A stretch of DNA of 64,000 nt from Laburnicola sp. R22_1 (Eukaryota > Ascomycota > Dothideomycetes > Pleosporales > Didymosphaeriaceae): assembly GCA_014281115.1 (NCBI GenBank), contig JACONQ010000019.1, forward strand, positions 124,001 to 188,000, in the 5' to 3' direction. Both the position numbers and the translations under genes were made by a program. How positions within the stretch are numbered: position 1 is the stretch's first letter; each line of letters begins with the position of its first letter. The notes below the pieces were generated by a model. It saw only the letters and a list, made by a program, of their open reading frames with translations, had not been told where the DNA came from and ran no database searches. This document shows positions 1-10,917 of the stretch, piece by piece.

Positions 1-95
1 AAACTCCACCCTTTGCGAGCGGCGAGCGATTGCGCATCGCGACTCGTTTGCTTTATACAAGTGGCCTTGCGTCCCGACACACTCTCACTCTCGCT

Positions 96-1631
96 TCAGT
101 AGAGCCTGCGCTCCGGAAAAGCCGTGTCGTCGTATCCGCTCTGCGGCTGGTACCCCACCGGCATGGGAGCATTAAAGTCGTACGCACCCTCGCCCTTGGT
201 GGTGCTATCGGAGACGGTCGACGAGCACCGGCTGCTGCGGTCACTGCCAGACTGCTGGTAGGCAGCGTAGTCGCGACCCGTCGCCGTCGCCGAGGCACTC
301 GCGCACGATGCAGAGCTAGTCGCTGCCGACGACGTCGTGGTGGCGATCCTCCTGTCCTTGCCGCGGCCCTTGATGCCCTTGTTCGAGTTTTTGTACAGAG
401 ACGCAAAGTACTCCCAGAGCTCCTTGTCCTTGTGGGCCACATAGTCACCGGGGTTGATGCAGGCAAACTGCCGGGTGAGGAACCGCAGCGCAGCTGCATG
501 GAATTTGTTCTGGTGGGACTGGGACGGTTAGCGCCGCACGAGGTACTAAGAGAGTAGGCTCACCTTCAAGTTTCCTAACTGAGTGAACTGCTTCCCACAC
601 TCGTCGAGCTTGCAGGTGAAGGGCTTGACCTGGTTGTGGACGATCTTGTGAGCGCGCACGTTGCCCCTCTGAGCAAAGGCCTTTCCGCATATGTCGCATC
701 TGTAGGGACGTTCTCCGGTGTGGCGTCGCTCGTGAGTCTTCAAGTTTCCCATCTGTGAGAATGACTGGCCACAAGATTTGCATCCCTGCCATAGTTAGCA
801 TGGCTTTGGCGCCGATGGACACCGACTTACAAATGGCTTGTCGCCCGTGTGGGCCCGGCCGTGGATGTCCAGGTGCGTCCTCTGGTAGAAACTCTTGCCG
901 CAGTCCGGAATGCTGCAATGGTATCGTTTCTTCGCCTTCTGCCCAAGCTTGGACCCCTCCTCCTGGAGCGTATTAAGCTCTGTGGTACGCGTGTCTTTTG
1001 AGGCACTTACCACGACAGGTGCTGCTCTTGACGCGGTTGGCTGCTTGGCCTGGATAGCCAACATCAAGGTATCGACATCAGTTGCAAAGTTGACGCTGGT
1101 GGCCTCGGAAGGCTCTGAGGTTGATCGCTTGCAGTCGTCGGCGTACGAGACGCCGTTGAACAGCTGGTGTGACTGCACCGGAGAGCTGCTTTCCGCCTTG
1201 ACAAGAGGGGACCTGGTATCCGCGAAGCTACCTCGAGCTGGTAGCACGGTCGACATGGCCTGAAGGCCGGTAGTGCCGGCATAGGATACGTCCTGTGACA
1301 TTGTTGGCGGCGGATAGCTCACTGGAAAGGCCTGCTGCATGTTGTACGGATTGACGGCCAGAGAATCGAAGGCAAACGCCCCTGATTGGTACGACATCGA
1401 GGTGGTAATGTTATGAGTGGGAAACATGGGCATTTGCAGGTCCATGCGGGAAGGCATAGGGAAGAAAGACCGTGAGGTGGGTGGATCCGTCACCGTCCTG
1501 TGGGAGGCGTCGTATGAGGGGGCAAATTCGGGCATATGCATGGTGGAGAAGTGAAATTGCTGGTCGGTGTGGTGTTGCCAAAGTCCTGGGTGGTGAGTTG
1601 CAACGACGGCTGCTGCCATGCTCATAAACAA
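96..1631 (-). CDS. C2H2 zinc-finger transcription factor, Azf1-like (3 exons)
   Basis: Exons complement(831..1631, 564..785, 96..518), introns of 45 nt each (786..830 and 519..563), 481 aa. The N-terminal half is Ser/Pro/Met-rich and without a recognised domain. Four consecutive C2H2 fingers follow at about residues 238-262, 266-290, 294-316 and 322-347. Removing intron 1 rebuilds the second finger ([17 protein letters not shown]) and removing intron 2 rebuilds the end of the fourth (LKSHQNKFH), which supports both splices. The finger linkers are of the TGEKP kind, so it is probably a nuclear DNA-binding regulator. The finger block resembles fungal Azf1-type proteins; targets cannot be told from sequence. 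The tail is Ser/Thr-rich. An optional in-frame 48-nt intron (963..1010) could be spliced from exon 1. Confidence 0.88.
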
Positions 1632-1773
1632 GTCCGTGCTAGCGGAGTAGACGGCAGTGCGTAAGGCTGCGTACCCACGAGACGGATGGATGGCTTAGAA
1701 GCGAGTGGGCAAGGCTGCAAGGCTGAGTGAGCCGATGACGGGAGGATCTGAGTAGCAGAGATCTGGGAAGCGA

Positions 1774-1785
1774 TATGTATATAAG
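1774..1785 (-). promoter_or_regulatory. TATA-like box for the zinc-finger gene
   Basis: A TATATA-containing stretch lies about 145 bp upstream of the ATG at 1631 and reads as a TATA box on the minus strand. The position fits a short 5' leader. Inference only. Confidence 0.3.
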
Positions 1786-2680
1786 AGGCGGGATGGGGTA
1801 TGCGTGGGAGCTATGTGGTCATTCGGTGAGAAGGTGGAGACGATGTCGGGTAGCACCAGTGGGATGGGGGCAGGGTTTGGGGGTGGCCCTATACATAGGT
1901 AAAGGGTCTCCTACACATCCCACTCGAAGCAAGGATGACGACGCTGTGGAGTAGAGATACGGAAGAGCTAAGCGGAGATGGAGACCAGCGGTGCCACAGA
2001 CAGGAACGCCAAGCCATGATGGAAGAGGGCTCAGTGTGCTCAGAGAGGCTCGGCATGAGGCAGCTGCTTGCAGGTGCTAGAGTGAGCATGGAACGTGGAG
2101 ATGGGACCCCTGCCATGAGGAGGGTGCCGTCCGTGTGCGAGTGCAGAAGGGGACAGCGCGGCAGCGGGACGAAGTTAGCATGTCAGGATCCCTGATTGAT
2201 CGGTGACGGGACAGCGGCGAGGACCAGCAGTCTAGTCTGGAGTGGAGTGAACAGGCGGCCAGTACAGCAGTGGCGGCGCCAGGCTGGTCTCAAGGTGCAG
2301 GGCAGCGTGTGGGGTGTCGGCCATACAGCATCTCGACGCTAGTCGCGTCACAGTGGAAAAGGCTGCTTCCGCCATGGCCCAGGCGGATTCGCAGGGCGGC
2401 GAGATGGATTATCTCCGGGCGATTCGGCAGCGCGGAGATGCTGCTGCAGCCGTGATGGTGGGTGGGTGCTCGCCAGATTGTCGGCGAGCAGAGGCGTCAG
2501 CGAGCCCGCGGCCAGCATGGGAACGGGACGCACGAAGCTGTATCCAGACGCGTGGCGGCCGGGGTTGGGCGGCCATGGCGAGCAAGATGGCCAGATGGGG
2601 GTTGTACGGGGGAGACTGGGAGTGAATGGGCGCGAGAGGCCGGGGGTCATGGTCGGCGGGCGGGGGACGGCGAGAGCCTA

Positions 2681-2726
2681 CGAGAGGCGAGAGGCGAGAG
2701 GCGAGAGGCGAGAGGCGGGAGGCGGG
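2681..2726. repeat. 7-bp tandem repeat (GAGAGGC)n
   Basis: About six copies of a purine-rich heptamer, the last ones changed to GGGAGGC. It lies in non-coding sequence upstream of the zinc-finger gene. Confidence 0.8.
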
Positions 2727-5700
2727 CGCTTAGCTCAGCGTAGGTGAATGCCATGGTGGGCGTCTATCCAGCTCCCGCTCGCGGTTAGCCGTGGCTGGCT
2801 TGGCTCGCCATCGCCAGCGGGTTCCCGGCTGGTGTCCGCGGGAGCGTCAATCTCCCTCACGGCCCTTTTCCGCTGCGTGTTCCATCCGCCTGGGAGTCCC
2901 CAGGGCCCGTCCGGACGGCGCAGCAGGCTGACTTTGCGGACGAGGCCGGCGTCGTACCTGCGTCCTGCGTCCTATCACGACGACCGACGCCCGCCTCGCA
3001 CGGCGAGACCTCGGGCGGGACCTCGGGAACCTGGGAAGACGACCCCCGACGAGGACCCCGCTCCCACTACCAGTAGTCTACCACCACCACCACCAGCAAT
3101 CCTCTCACTGGATATTGTACTGGCAGGCCACAGGCTGGTGTCTTCTGCGGCCAGGATGAGGCCCTCGCCGAGGCTGCCCCCGTGCCGTCGGTGTGCGCAC
3201 CGTTTGGGCACACGTCGACAAATCTCATTACTTTTCCGAAACGGCACCAATCACCACCACTCCTGCGCGCCACCCCGCCCACGCTCCCGGATCCTCACCT
3301 CCCTGCCCGTGCGCTTCACTGCCATGTCCCAGGCGGGCCGCCTGCAGGCCGCCGCGAACAGGGCCTGTTCGCATTCTGTTTCCTCCGAGCTTGTCTCTGG
3401 CTCACGCACGCCGCGGATTCGGGTCAATTCCCGTCCATGAGGCTCCATGCAGGCCTCTCTACATCATCACTTCCGAATGAGGCACCACGCGATGGAGCAC
3501 CTTCTTAACTCCGTTTCAGAACGGCTTGATTTCTCGTTTAACACCATGTCAAATATACACAAACATCTTGGGTTTGATCGAGACTATGCCCTACGCCTGC
3601 GCCCTGTACCAGCTGTGGCATGCAATGTTCATCGAACTCATCGCCGGCAGCCCGTCATTCTCGCCTTGACATTGACCTGATGCGCCTATAATGAAGCGGA
3701 TGCTTAGCAACCCGCCATCTCGCATGTGCAAATAAACCATGCACAGTGGCGAACAGCAATGTTACCATCTCAAGCTCAAGGCAATGGGCACCATGATCGA
3801 GGCAATCTAGGGACCTGCAGTAGACAGAGAATCCGATCCCAGCCAAGCTACCACCTACCAGCACCAGTACCGAGGAAGCGGGTCATGCAGAGGGCACCCA
3901 TTTAGGAAAGCCGTCGACTCGCGGTTGGCGCCACGGGCGCGGAGGTGCTAGGAAGGCCATGGATTTGTACGGTGAAGCCAATCAGCAGCTCGGCACGCAT
4001 TCAATAGGTAAAGCGATTCCGAGGTTTTCTGAAACAGCTTCGTCAAGTCTCGCACATCTCGCGAGCCCAAATATTCCACATGTCAACACCGCGAAGGTGA
4101 TTCGTTCCCCAGTGTTTGGGTCGATTCGTCTCCCTCGTCTCCCTCCTTCCATCAAGCTCGGTACACCATTATCAAGACTGTTATCAGTTTCTGGACGACC
4201 CAAGCTCCCACGTCCAGATGCCAAGCGGTGTGGCCTTGACTCGCTACATACATATCAAGGTGGGAGAGCGGGGTGCATAGCACCCCCACGACTGCTTCAC
4301 GTACCCCCATTGGGCCCCTACGGTCTAAACAGCGGTCACGGAAACCTCGCTGGGGCCTGACCATAATAGGTCTAAGCACAAGCGTATTGCACGTCAATGC
4401 ATGGGCAACAACTGCACGCTCGGTTCCTTTCGGTTGGGCTTGATTGCGACTTGCTAGGCTTCGTATCCGAAACTCACCATTACACCCTCCTGCGGGGTGC
4501 GGGTGCATAGCGCGGCGCCACCTTACGTTGATTGGCGCGGTCCTCACGGGCCTTATAGGGACTATTTTCACCCTTACTTTGCTGAATCGCAACCTCGCTC
4601 GGCTTTTATATAGCCTCGCACGGCTTTAACAGGCTTAAATCTGTATTGATTGATAGGTCAATACCCCTGTATCGATTTGCGACTATACACCCTCCAGGAG
4701 GGTGTATTATCTTGGCCATTATCAAAAGCTGACAGAGGTGTAGATGGCGCGGCAGCGAACCTTGTCGGCACAGCTGCGCCTCAGGGATTTCATACCGTAT
4801 ACGTTTATCGGTCGATTGGCTACGCGTTACGAAGATCGCAAATGCCCGAATGTCGTATTGCTGATATCGGGCGACCCGCTCCTCCAAACGCCACGCTGTT
4901 GGCACCAACAGGTCCAATTGTCGAGAACTCCACCTGCCACACGTGGTAATGCTGTGAACCTCCATCTGAAATCCCCTGCCGATTCCAGTGGTCACCGCAG
5001 ATTGGCCATTGGATGATAAGCTCCGTCTCTGTCGAAGGATGACTTCTGCACGTGCTTGCTTGCTCCTCCGACTGCAGGACAATCTAGCACCGTTTGAAAT
5101 TCGTGCAGATGAACGTTGTTCGCATGGCATCACGGACTAGTGACTAGTTGGGTTGAGTCGTCAACGGCCCATAGGCGGACTAAGCGCGATCAACGCTACC
5201 ACTTGCGAGTATAGCGCACATGTTCAGGCTACCGGTGACTGTCGTACGATTGTCGTCTCTACTACCACCGTCGATATTCGTTGCGGTAGTGGACTACTGT
5301 ATATCCTGAACTTCAAGCTACGCGCTAGACCACAAGGTCGTATGTTGAAGGAATGCAAACGAGAAGACCCGATCCACATTTCAACACCCGCAAAGGATTG
5401 AAGCCTCCTAATAAGGCGAAACCAAAAGGATGCTGCTTCTGTGTCCAAGGTTGAATCCAAAGTCTTGCCGCTCTTCTAGAATGACCTCCTATCCCTTCTC
5501 TCCGCGGGAGGAACATGCTCCGATGGTCGACCTATCAGGTTTGCGTCTACTATAGTGAAAGAAGAAGCTCACATGAGGGTATAGGGGTAGTTCGAACAAA
5601 AACAGATATACAAGTCTAGTTGCTTCCGGACCGCTCGGGGTTGCGCTGGATCGACGTTGAGGTGCGCACCAGGCCAGACTACTTACACCGTTTACTCACG

Positions 5701-6589
5701 TTGTGACTTGCTCTGTTGCTGAGGTTACTTCCTCCTGAATTTCTCATCCAACGAGTTTTCCTCGTTGCCGTTCATGTAGGTATGCTCTGAGGAATGCAAT
5801 GCACCACGAGCGACGCATCCCCTATTTCTTTTTGCAAAACACTAAGCTGCGTGCGCAACCTGACGACCGTGCATCCCCGCTGTCCCCAGTGCCTCAGTCC
5901 AGCTCAGCTGTCACCGCTCACCACGCGGCACAGCAAAGACCGCGTAGCAGACCTTCACACCCCTGCCTCCGTAGCTCACGATATCTCCCCGTCTCGCGCT
6001 CTCACCGATAAGATGAAGCCTGGAGGATTCACCTGGCAACAGAAATAGAAACAGTAGCTGGCGGGCAGCAGCGTTTCGTTTCGTGCGTGAACCTGAACGT
6101 GGACGCGGTGGGCAATGTCCCACTCCGAGCTGAGGGGACGGACGGGCGTAGCCAGTCTGGGGAGCGACCGACCGACCGAGCTGTCGAGGGACTCGACTCA
6201 GACGGGACAGTGAGACTGGCTGGTATAGATACAACTATATTCCTGTTGGTGGATAGCATGGACGGTGCTCGTCTGATTCGTTTTTGCAAGACGCGTGTCG
6301 GGCGGGTGTTGGTTGGTGTCGAAGCGGGATCGTGGGATGGATACCTTGGATTAAAGGGAGTAGGGAAGTAGGGGTATTATGTCTCTGTTTGTTTGTTTTG
6401 TTTTGTTGGGTATATGTATACGTATGTATGTATTTCTTTTTTTTTTCGTGTATGTGGGTGGGAGGTTTTGTGAGTTGTGAGTTGTGCGCGTGCGGTATGG
6501 TATGGTACGTGTTTCAGTGTGTTGGATTGCATTTGTGGGTATTGCTGTTTTGCTGTGTTGCTGGTTGTTTGTTGTGTATGTCTGCATGT

Positions 6590-6618
6590 CTGCCTGCCTG
6601 CCTGCCTGCCTGCCTGCA
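6590..6618. repeat. (TGCC)n microsatellite
   Basis: Seven tandem TGCC tetramers in a T/G-rich non-coding block. Confidence 0.85.
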
Positions 6619-6929
6619 TACTACGCGCGAGCGCTAAAGAGAAGAGAAGAGGCTACTGCGTACGTATGTACGTACTAGCAGCTTCCAACTCGCTCGAGCC
6701 CCTTACGGTGAGATAAATGAGTTGAGATGGCCATCCCGCCCTAGCTTGGTCTAGCCTAGCCTAGGCGGGGGGAGAATAGAGATGTATGTGACGGTGCGGA
6801 AGGTAACTTTGGAAGGTAAGGTAGCTGTGAGGTTATGAGAGAGAAGACACACTGGAAGGAGAAGTGCGTAATCTATTTTTTTCTTTTTAGTTTGGAGGTA
6901 GAGAGGAGGTAGGTAAAGGAGGGATATTT

Positions 6930-7020
6930 CTATTTGCTATGTATGTATTGTGTTATGTTATATATAGGTGTATGTGTATATATGTGTATGTATATGTATG
7001 TATGTGTATGTATATATATT
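6930..7020. repeat. TGTA-rich microsatellite-like tract
   Basis: Imperfect alternating TGTATG/TATA units over roughly 90 bp. AT-rich and non-coding. Confidence 0.6.
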
Positions 7021-8212
7021 TTCATTGCTTTAATTTGGTGTTTTTTTTTTGCTGTGGTAATTGAGCGGCTGGTTGGTTTATTAGGTTGGGTTGAGTGGTT
7101 GAGACGGACTGACTCGTATACGGCAACAGCTTAGGTTTTATTTTTATTTTATTTTTCAAGCCGCGAGTGTGTAGGGTAGTCTGTACTGTGTAGGCCGTGT
7201 GCGCTGCGCTTGCGCTGCATTCTAATACAGACGTGCGCGGTATATGCCTGCCCATGTCTACCTACCTACCAGCCTACTGTACGTACCGGCGGAGCTCGTC
7301 CCGAAGCCGCTGCCGCTGCCGCTGGCGAGATAGACGACGCTAAGGCCGAGGCATGGGGGTATACTAGTAATAGCGTATGTACATGGATTCTGCCCTTGTG
7401 CATGTGCGTTGTGCGTTCCGCTCGATTCGCGAACAAAATAAGATGAGATGTGATGAGATGAGATGAAATCCGCATGCGCATGCGCATGCGCACACTGCAT
7501 GCACAGGGTTAGATAAACTAGACTGTTTAGAATCCAACGTGCAGATTATGTGGTCACATTGTGTCAACTTGGTTAGAGGAGGCTATCACCTAGTTGTCTC
7601 GGTGCTTGGTGCTTGCTTGGTCGTTCACATTGCCGTGTGGTGGGGATTCGGTATACCTAGTACGGTACAGTACGCTACGCTACGGCGGCTACGCTGTAGA
7701 TGGTATCCGCGGGCTTGGGTCGGGCTCGCATTCCTATTTCTATTTCTACTTGGCGCTTATGTAGCTGGGTGGGAGACGCTGGGTGGTGGGATTGTCATGG
7801 TTTATTGTTTTGTTGTGTGCAGTAGGTAGTTGCTGAGAAGCCGAGTTTGGCGCGGTGGTATACTAGTAGTAGAAGATACCGAGGTGTGGTGGATGTATGT
7901 AGGAGTATTATCGCGATGCTTTGTAAGGATTTGGAAATATTGTAGGGGACTTGGGTAACACAGTATACCTGTGCAACACTGCATGTCTCTCTATCCACAG
8001 AGGTTGATGATTTGCTTGACTCACACGTCTTCCCATTCTTCACGTGAGTCATTTAACCTTTAAACACGTTGTTTGACTCTTGAAAGGCACAACAAGTCAG
8101 GAGATACTTATGGTGTTAGTGTCGCTCCATACAGCCCACCCAGCCCAGCTCGCCACGGCATGACTGTGACTTCGCGATCAGAACCCATGACTCCGCTCTC
8201 TACATCCACAGG

Positions 8213-8220
8213 TATAAAAA
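8213..8220 (+). promoter_or_regulatory. TATA box (TATAAAAA)
   Basis: TATAAAAA lies 125 bp upstream of ATG 8338. The frame is also open upstream to an ATG at 8230, but that is only 10 bp past this box, so transcription should start after it. This decides the start at 8338. Confidence 0.5.
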
Positions 8221-8337
8221 GATGTCTCCTTGCAGAGCAGCGCTTTTCCTCTTCCATACACAGACCATCTATTCATTCCATTATTCCAAGCTTCCATTCT
8301 TCTACAATCAAGCTCGTCCAATCCAACAGACATCATC

Positions 8338-9333
8338 ATGAACGCGAAAGACACCGAGATTGCGACCACGAGAGGAGATGTGGGATCCGCAGCCGACAAT
8401 ACGCCACCGAATCGCAAGGCGAACGCGAAGACGGTCGACAGAGGAGAGGTCGAAGGGGCTGCGGAAGAAACACAAACACGCGAATCTTTGGCGGAGTTTC
8501 GCCTCCGGTTGCATCTCCCAAAGGCAGAACTCGAGATGTGGATAAATAAGTCAAAGAGCGGCTCCATGCTCGTGGATGGATCGAGCGACAAACAGCAACA
8601 TGGCAGTGAAGGCTTGTGGAGCATGACACGTGGAATCTTGCTGAAACAACAGGTGGGGGACAATACCCCGCGGCTCATCCATGATTCTTGCGACATGCAT
8701 GAGAAGGACGACGGACCACAAGGAATGATGCGCAGTCTGATAGCGCAGCTCCTTACATTGGTAGACGACCAGAAGTATGGCATTTGTCTCGACAATCAAA
8801 CAGAAGCCACGCACGAAAGAGACCTGGGGGAACTTATCAATGCGTTCAAGAGCCTGGTTGCGCACGAAAGAGACCTCGAGGAAATTACCAATACGTTCAA
8901 GAGCCTGGGTGCGCACGAAAACGACCTCGAGGAACTTATCAATACGTTCAAGAAGAGCCTGGTTGCACACAAAAAGGACCTCGAGGTACATATCAATACG
9001 GCCAAGATCCTGGTTGCGCACGAAAACGACCTCGGGGTACTTATCAATACGTTCAAGACCCTGGTTGCGCAACTCGAACCCCCACTCAATATCATATGCC
9101 TCTTGGATTCCGTCACCCGATTCGATTCCCCAGCAGGTACAGAGGACACCCAACGTTGGAAGGATACGAAGTTCTGCATCAAGGAGCTTTTGGGCTTGAC
9201 CGAGAATTCGAAATCTGGATTATTCAAACTGCTATTGACCAGCCCCGGCGGAGACCATCAGATCGGAGACAAAACAAGCAACGCAGAGATCAAAGTCGAT
9301 CAGGTCTACTACCCATTTCGAGCTTCGGAGTAA
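8338..9333 (+). CDS. Protein with five 17-residue repeats, resembling a piece of fungal NACHT-type proteins
   Basis: Single exon, 331 aa, start chosen downstream of a TATA box and preceded by a CATCATC context. Residues 158-243 are five tandem copies of a 17-aa unit (AHERDLEELINTFKSLV type), encoded by 51-nt direct repeats beginning at 8809, 8860, 8911, 8965 (after one extra codon) and 9016; a sixth begins at 9067. The preceding MMRSLIAQLL and the following ICLLDSVTRFDS and FKLLLTSP motifs resemble the region after the Walker box in fungal NACHT/nephrocystin-like proteins, where one such helix precedes the ILD strand. No Walker A loop is present, so it is probably a truncated, repeat-expanded relative. 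The repeats are likely helical. Function unknown. Confidence 0.65.
   Translation: MNAKDTEIATTRGDVGSAADNTPPNRKANAKTVDRGEVEGAAEETQTRESLAEFRLRLHLPKAELEMWINKSKSGSMLVDGSSDKQQHGSEGLWSMTRGILLKQQVGDNTPRLIHDSCDMHEKDDGPQGMMRSLIAQLLTLVDDQKYGICLDNQTEATHERDLGELINAFKSLVAHERDLEEITNTFKSLGAHENDLEELINTFKKSLVAHKKDLEVHINTAKILVAHENDLGVLINTFKTLVAQLEPPLNIICLLDSVTRFDSPAGTEDTQRWKDTKFCIKELLGLTENSKSGLFKLLLTSPGGDHQIGDKTSNAEIKVDQVYYPFRASE
8809..9066 (+). repeat. Coding minisatellite, 51-nt unit x5
   Basis: Five direct units start at 8809, 8860, 8911, 8965 and 9016; the third is 54 nt through one added AAG codon. Period and frame are kept, so copy number can change without frameshift. Confidence 0.88.
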
Positions 9334-9792
9334 ACCTTGGACATGGTGGCACTGGGTTCGGTCAGCGGCGTGGGCCGGACTTGACGAATCTCTTATGTTC
9401 TGTATTATGTATTTTGACAATGCGATTTCTATTTCTTGAATTTTGCGATGACGTGGAACGGTGCGCACCATGAAAGTGTCTGTAGGCGTCAGCGATCCTG
9501 CTGTGAATTTCGCAGAGAAACCTACAGGAATAAGCAAACCCTCCGCATCATCGGAATCGTTAGTCATAGCCTTTCACAATTCGCCACAGTCATGGCCAGA
9601 TCGGTGATAATGCGCTGAGCTAATGTATTGCTGAAGGAGGAACGTGCGATGCTGATAACGTGGTAAGGGATGGTGGTGATCGCTGCAACACAGTGCTCCC
9701 TATAGCCCCAATGCATGCGGAAGCAAGTGTCCATAGCCTTATTCATCATTTGCAGATGATGCCGTTTCGCCGCCTTCGAGCCTGAGGCTCCG

Positions 9793-10697
9793 CTATTGGG
9801 CGAGTACCGGTGGGTGTTGTAAGACCTCTCCCTCACAATCCCACAGCGTACCATGCTCAGTTCTAATCCTTAGGTAGTCTTGACATATCCTGAAATCACT
9901 AAAATTTCCCGTGAATATATCCCTAGGGATGTCAAATGTCATGATGGTCATCAACTTCTTCGGATCGTGTGTCCCAGTTATGGCGTTGGCAGTTGCCGAG
10001 TCGCATGATCATTTCCTCGCTGCGGAAAATCAAGACCTTCAAAGGTCTATTACAATGCTGAAAATATTCAGCCTTGATGTTGTACACGTCCAAGCGATGG
10101 GCCATTATCAACGCAATCGTCTCCAGGTTCGTCATCCGCGCGACATCTCGCCAGAATTCCGGGTCGCAATTTACATTGCAGAGAGCTAGTCGACGAAGCT
10201 TCGACCAGTTTCTCCAGGTCCCACTATCGTTGGTTACCCAATGTCCGATGTTTACGAATTCTTCGAGATGCTCGAGCATCCGCAAGCCTTCTTGTAAAAT
10301 GCCTTCAATTTGCACATCTCGCACATCATCAAATGATCGTATAGAATAGTTGACGAAAAGGCGTTTAAGTGTCGTGCACGTGTAGGTGAATAAGTCCCGC
10401 ACCCGTTCCGCCTGGTCCGGGTGGCTGAATTCAAAGAACGGGTCCAGAAAGAGGGCGGTGATGTTACGCAAGTCAGGCCGGATCAAAGAGGCGTTTTGTA
10501 GAGACGAGGTGCACGCAATGCTCCCGAAGTGCACGATTAGCCACTCTCCGGGTTTCGTGGCAGACTAGGGTGAAGGACAGCAGCAGCTGGGTGATGGGGT
10601 CCGAGGGACGCAGCAAGACGTTTGGTCTGGGCAGCGAGCAGGTGATGACGTTCAGCACCAGCTCAATGGGCAGGTGCATAGCCTTGAGCGGCTCCAT
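9793..10697 (-). pseudogene. F-box family gene with frameshift(s)
   Basis: The ATG at 10697 opens with MEPLKAMHLPIELVLNVITC, an F-box-like LP-x-ELV start, followed by a region typical of a fungal F-box family. Near 10495 the frame ends (...VSTKRLFDPA stop), while the family-like sequence resumes one frame over as ASLIRPDLRNITALFL; there is no GT/AG pair to explain it, so a small indel is likely. That second frame runs to 9932. A further frame ending at 9793 continues with ICQDYLRIRTEHGTLWDCEG, again resembling a C-terminus of the family. It is divergent from the DUF89 gene, sharing a 220-bp intergenic region. A sequencing error is the alternative to decay. Confidence 0.55.
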
Positions 10698-10852
10698 GGT
10701 GGTGTTGTTGCGATGAGCAAGCAGACGCGCAGTGAGATATGACGAGTGGGGGGGTGAGAGAAGACACGGATGAGTCAGAGACGCTGTCAGAGACCTAGAC
10801 ACCCACCGGAAGGATGACTGCTTCGGGCGTAGCGCACAGTGCCCCTGCCGAA

Positions 10853-10860
10853 ATTTATAT
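10853..10860 (-). promoter_or_regulatory. TATA-like element between divergent genes
   Basis: ATATAAAT on the minus strand, about 160 bp upstream of the F-box ATG and 58 bp upstream of the plus-strand ATG at 10918. It lies inside the longer minus-strand open frame and so argues for the start at 10697. Confidence 0.35.
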
Positions 10861-10917
10861 GGCCCCTCCCCCGCGGCTGGCCGGCCGTCAGTAAACACGC
10901 AGCGATTCACATTCACC

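Larger units (their letters stand above)
1632..8337. other. Long stretch without a convincing gene
   Basis: Open frames here (for example 2748-3440 plus and 2348-2650 minus) are GC-rich, low-complexity and lack a family, plausible start or splice pattern. 2681-2726 is a 7-bp tandem repeat. 3.9-5.4 kb has scattered short hairpins and looks like decayed repeat DNA. 6.38-7.5 kb is T/G-rich simple-sequence DNA with several microsatellites. I see no RNA gene. Confidence 0.5.

Noticed and set aside
2748..3440. 230-aa plus-strand open frame
   Set aside because: Arg/Pro/Ser-rich, GC-driven, overlapping open frames on the other strand, no family match and no start context.
3982..4224. Possible ankyrin-like remnant on the minus strand at 4.0-4.6 kb
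   Set aside because: Only a few residues (GHTAWHL) resemble a repeat; too little to call.
7471..7500. Alternating CATGCG tract as a functional palindrome or Z-DNA site
   Set aside because: Short purine-pyrimidine alternation in a simple-sequence region; no context for function.
8010..8080. TGACTCA/CACGTGAGTCA sites as a regulatory module for the gene at 8338
   Set aside because: Two bZIP-like sites facing each other 300 bp upstream are suggestive but can occur by chance; not called.
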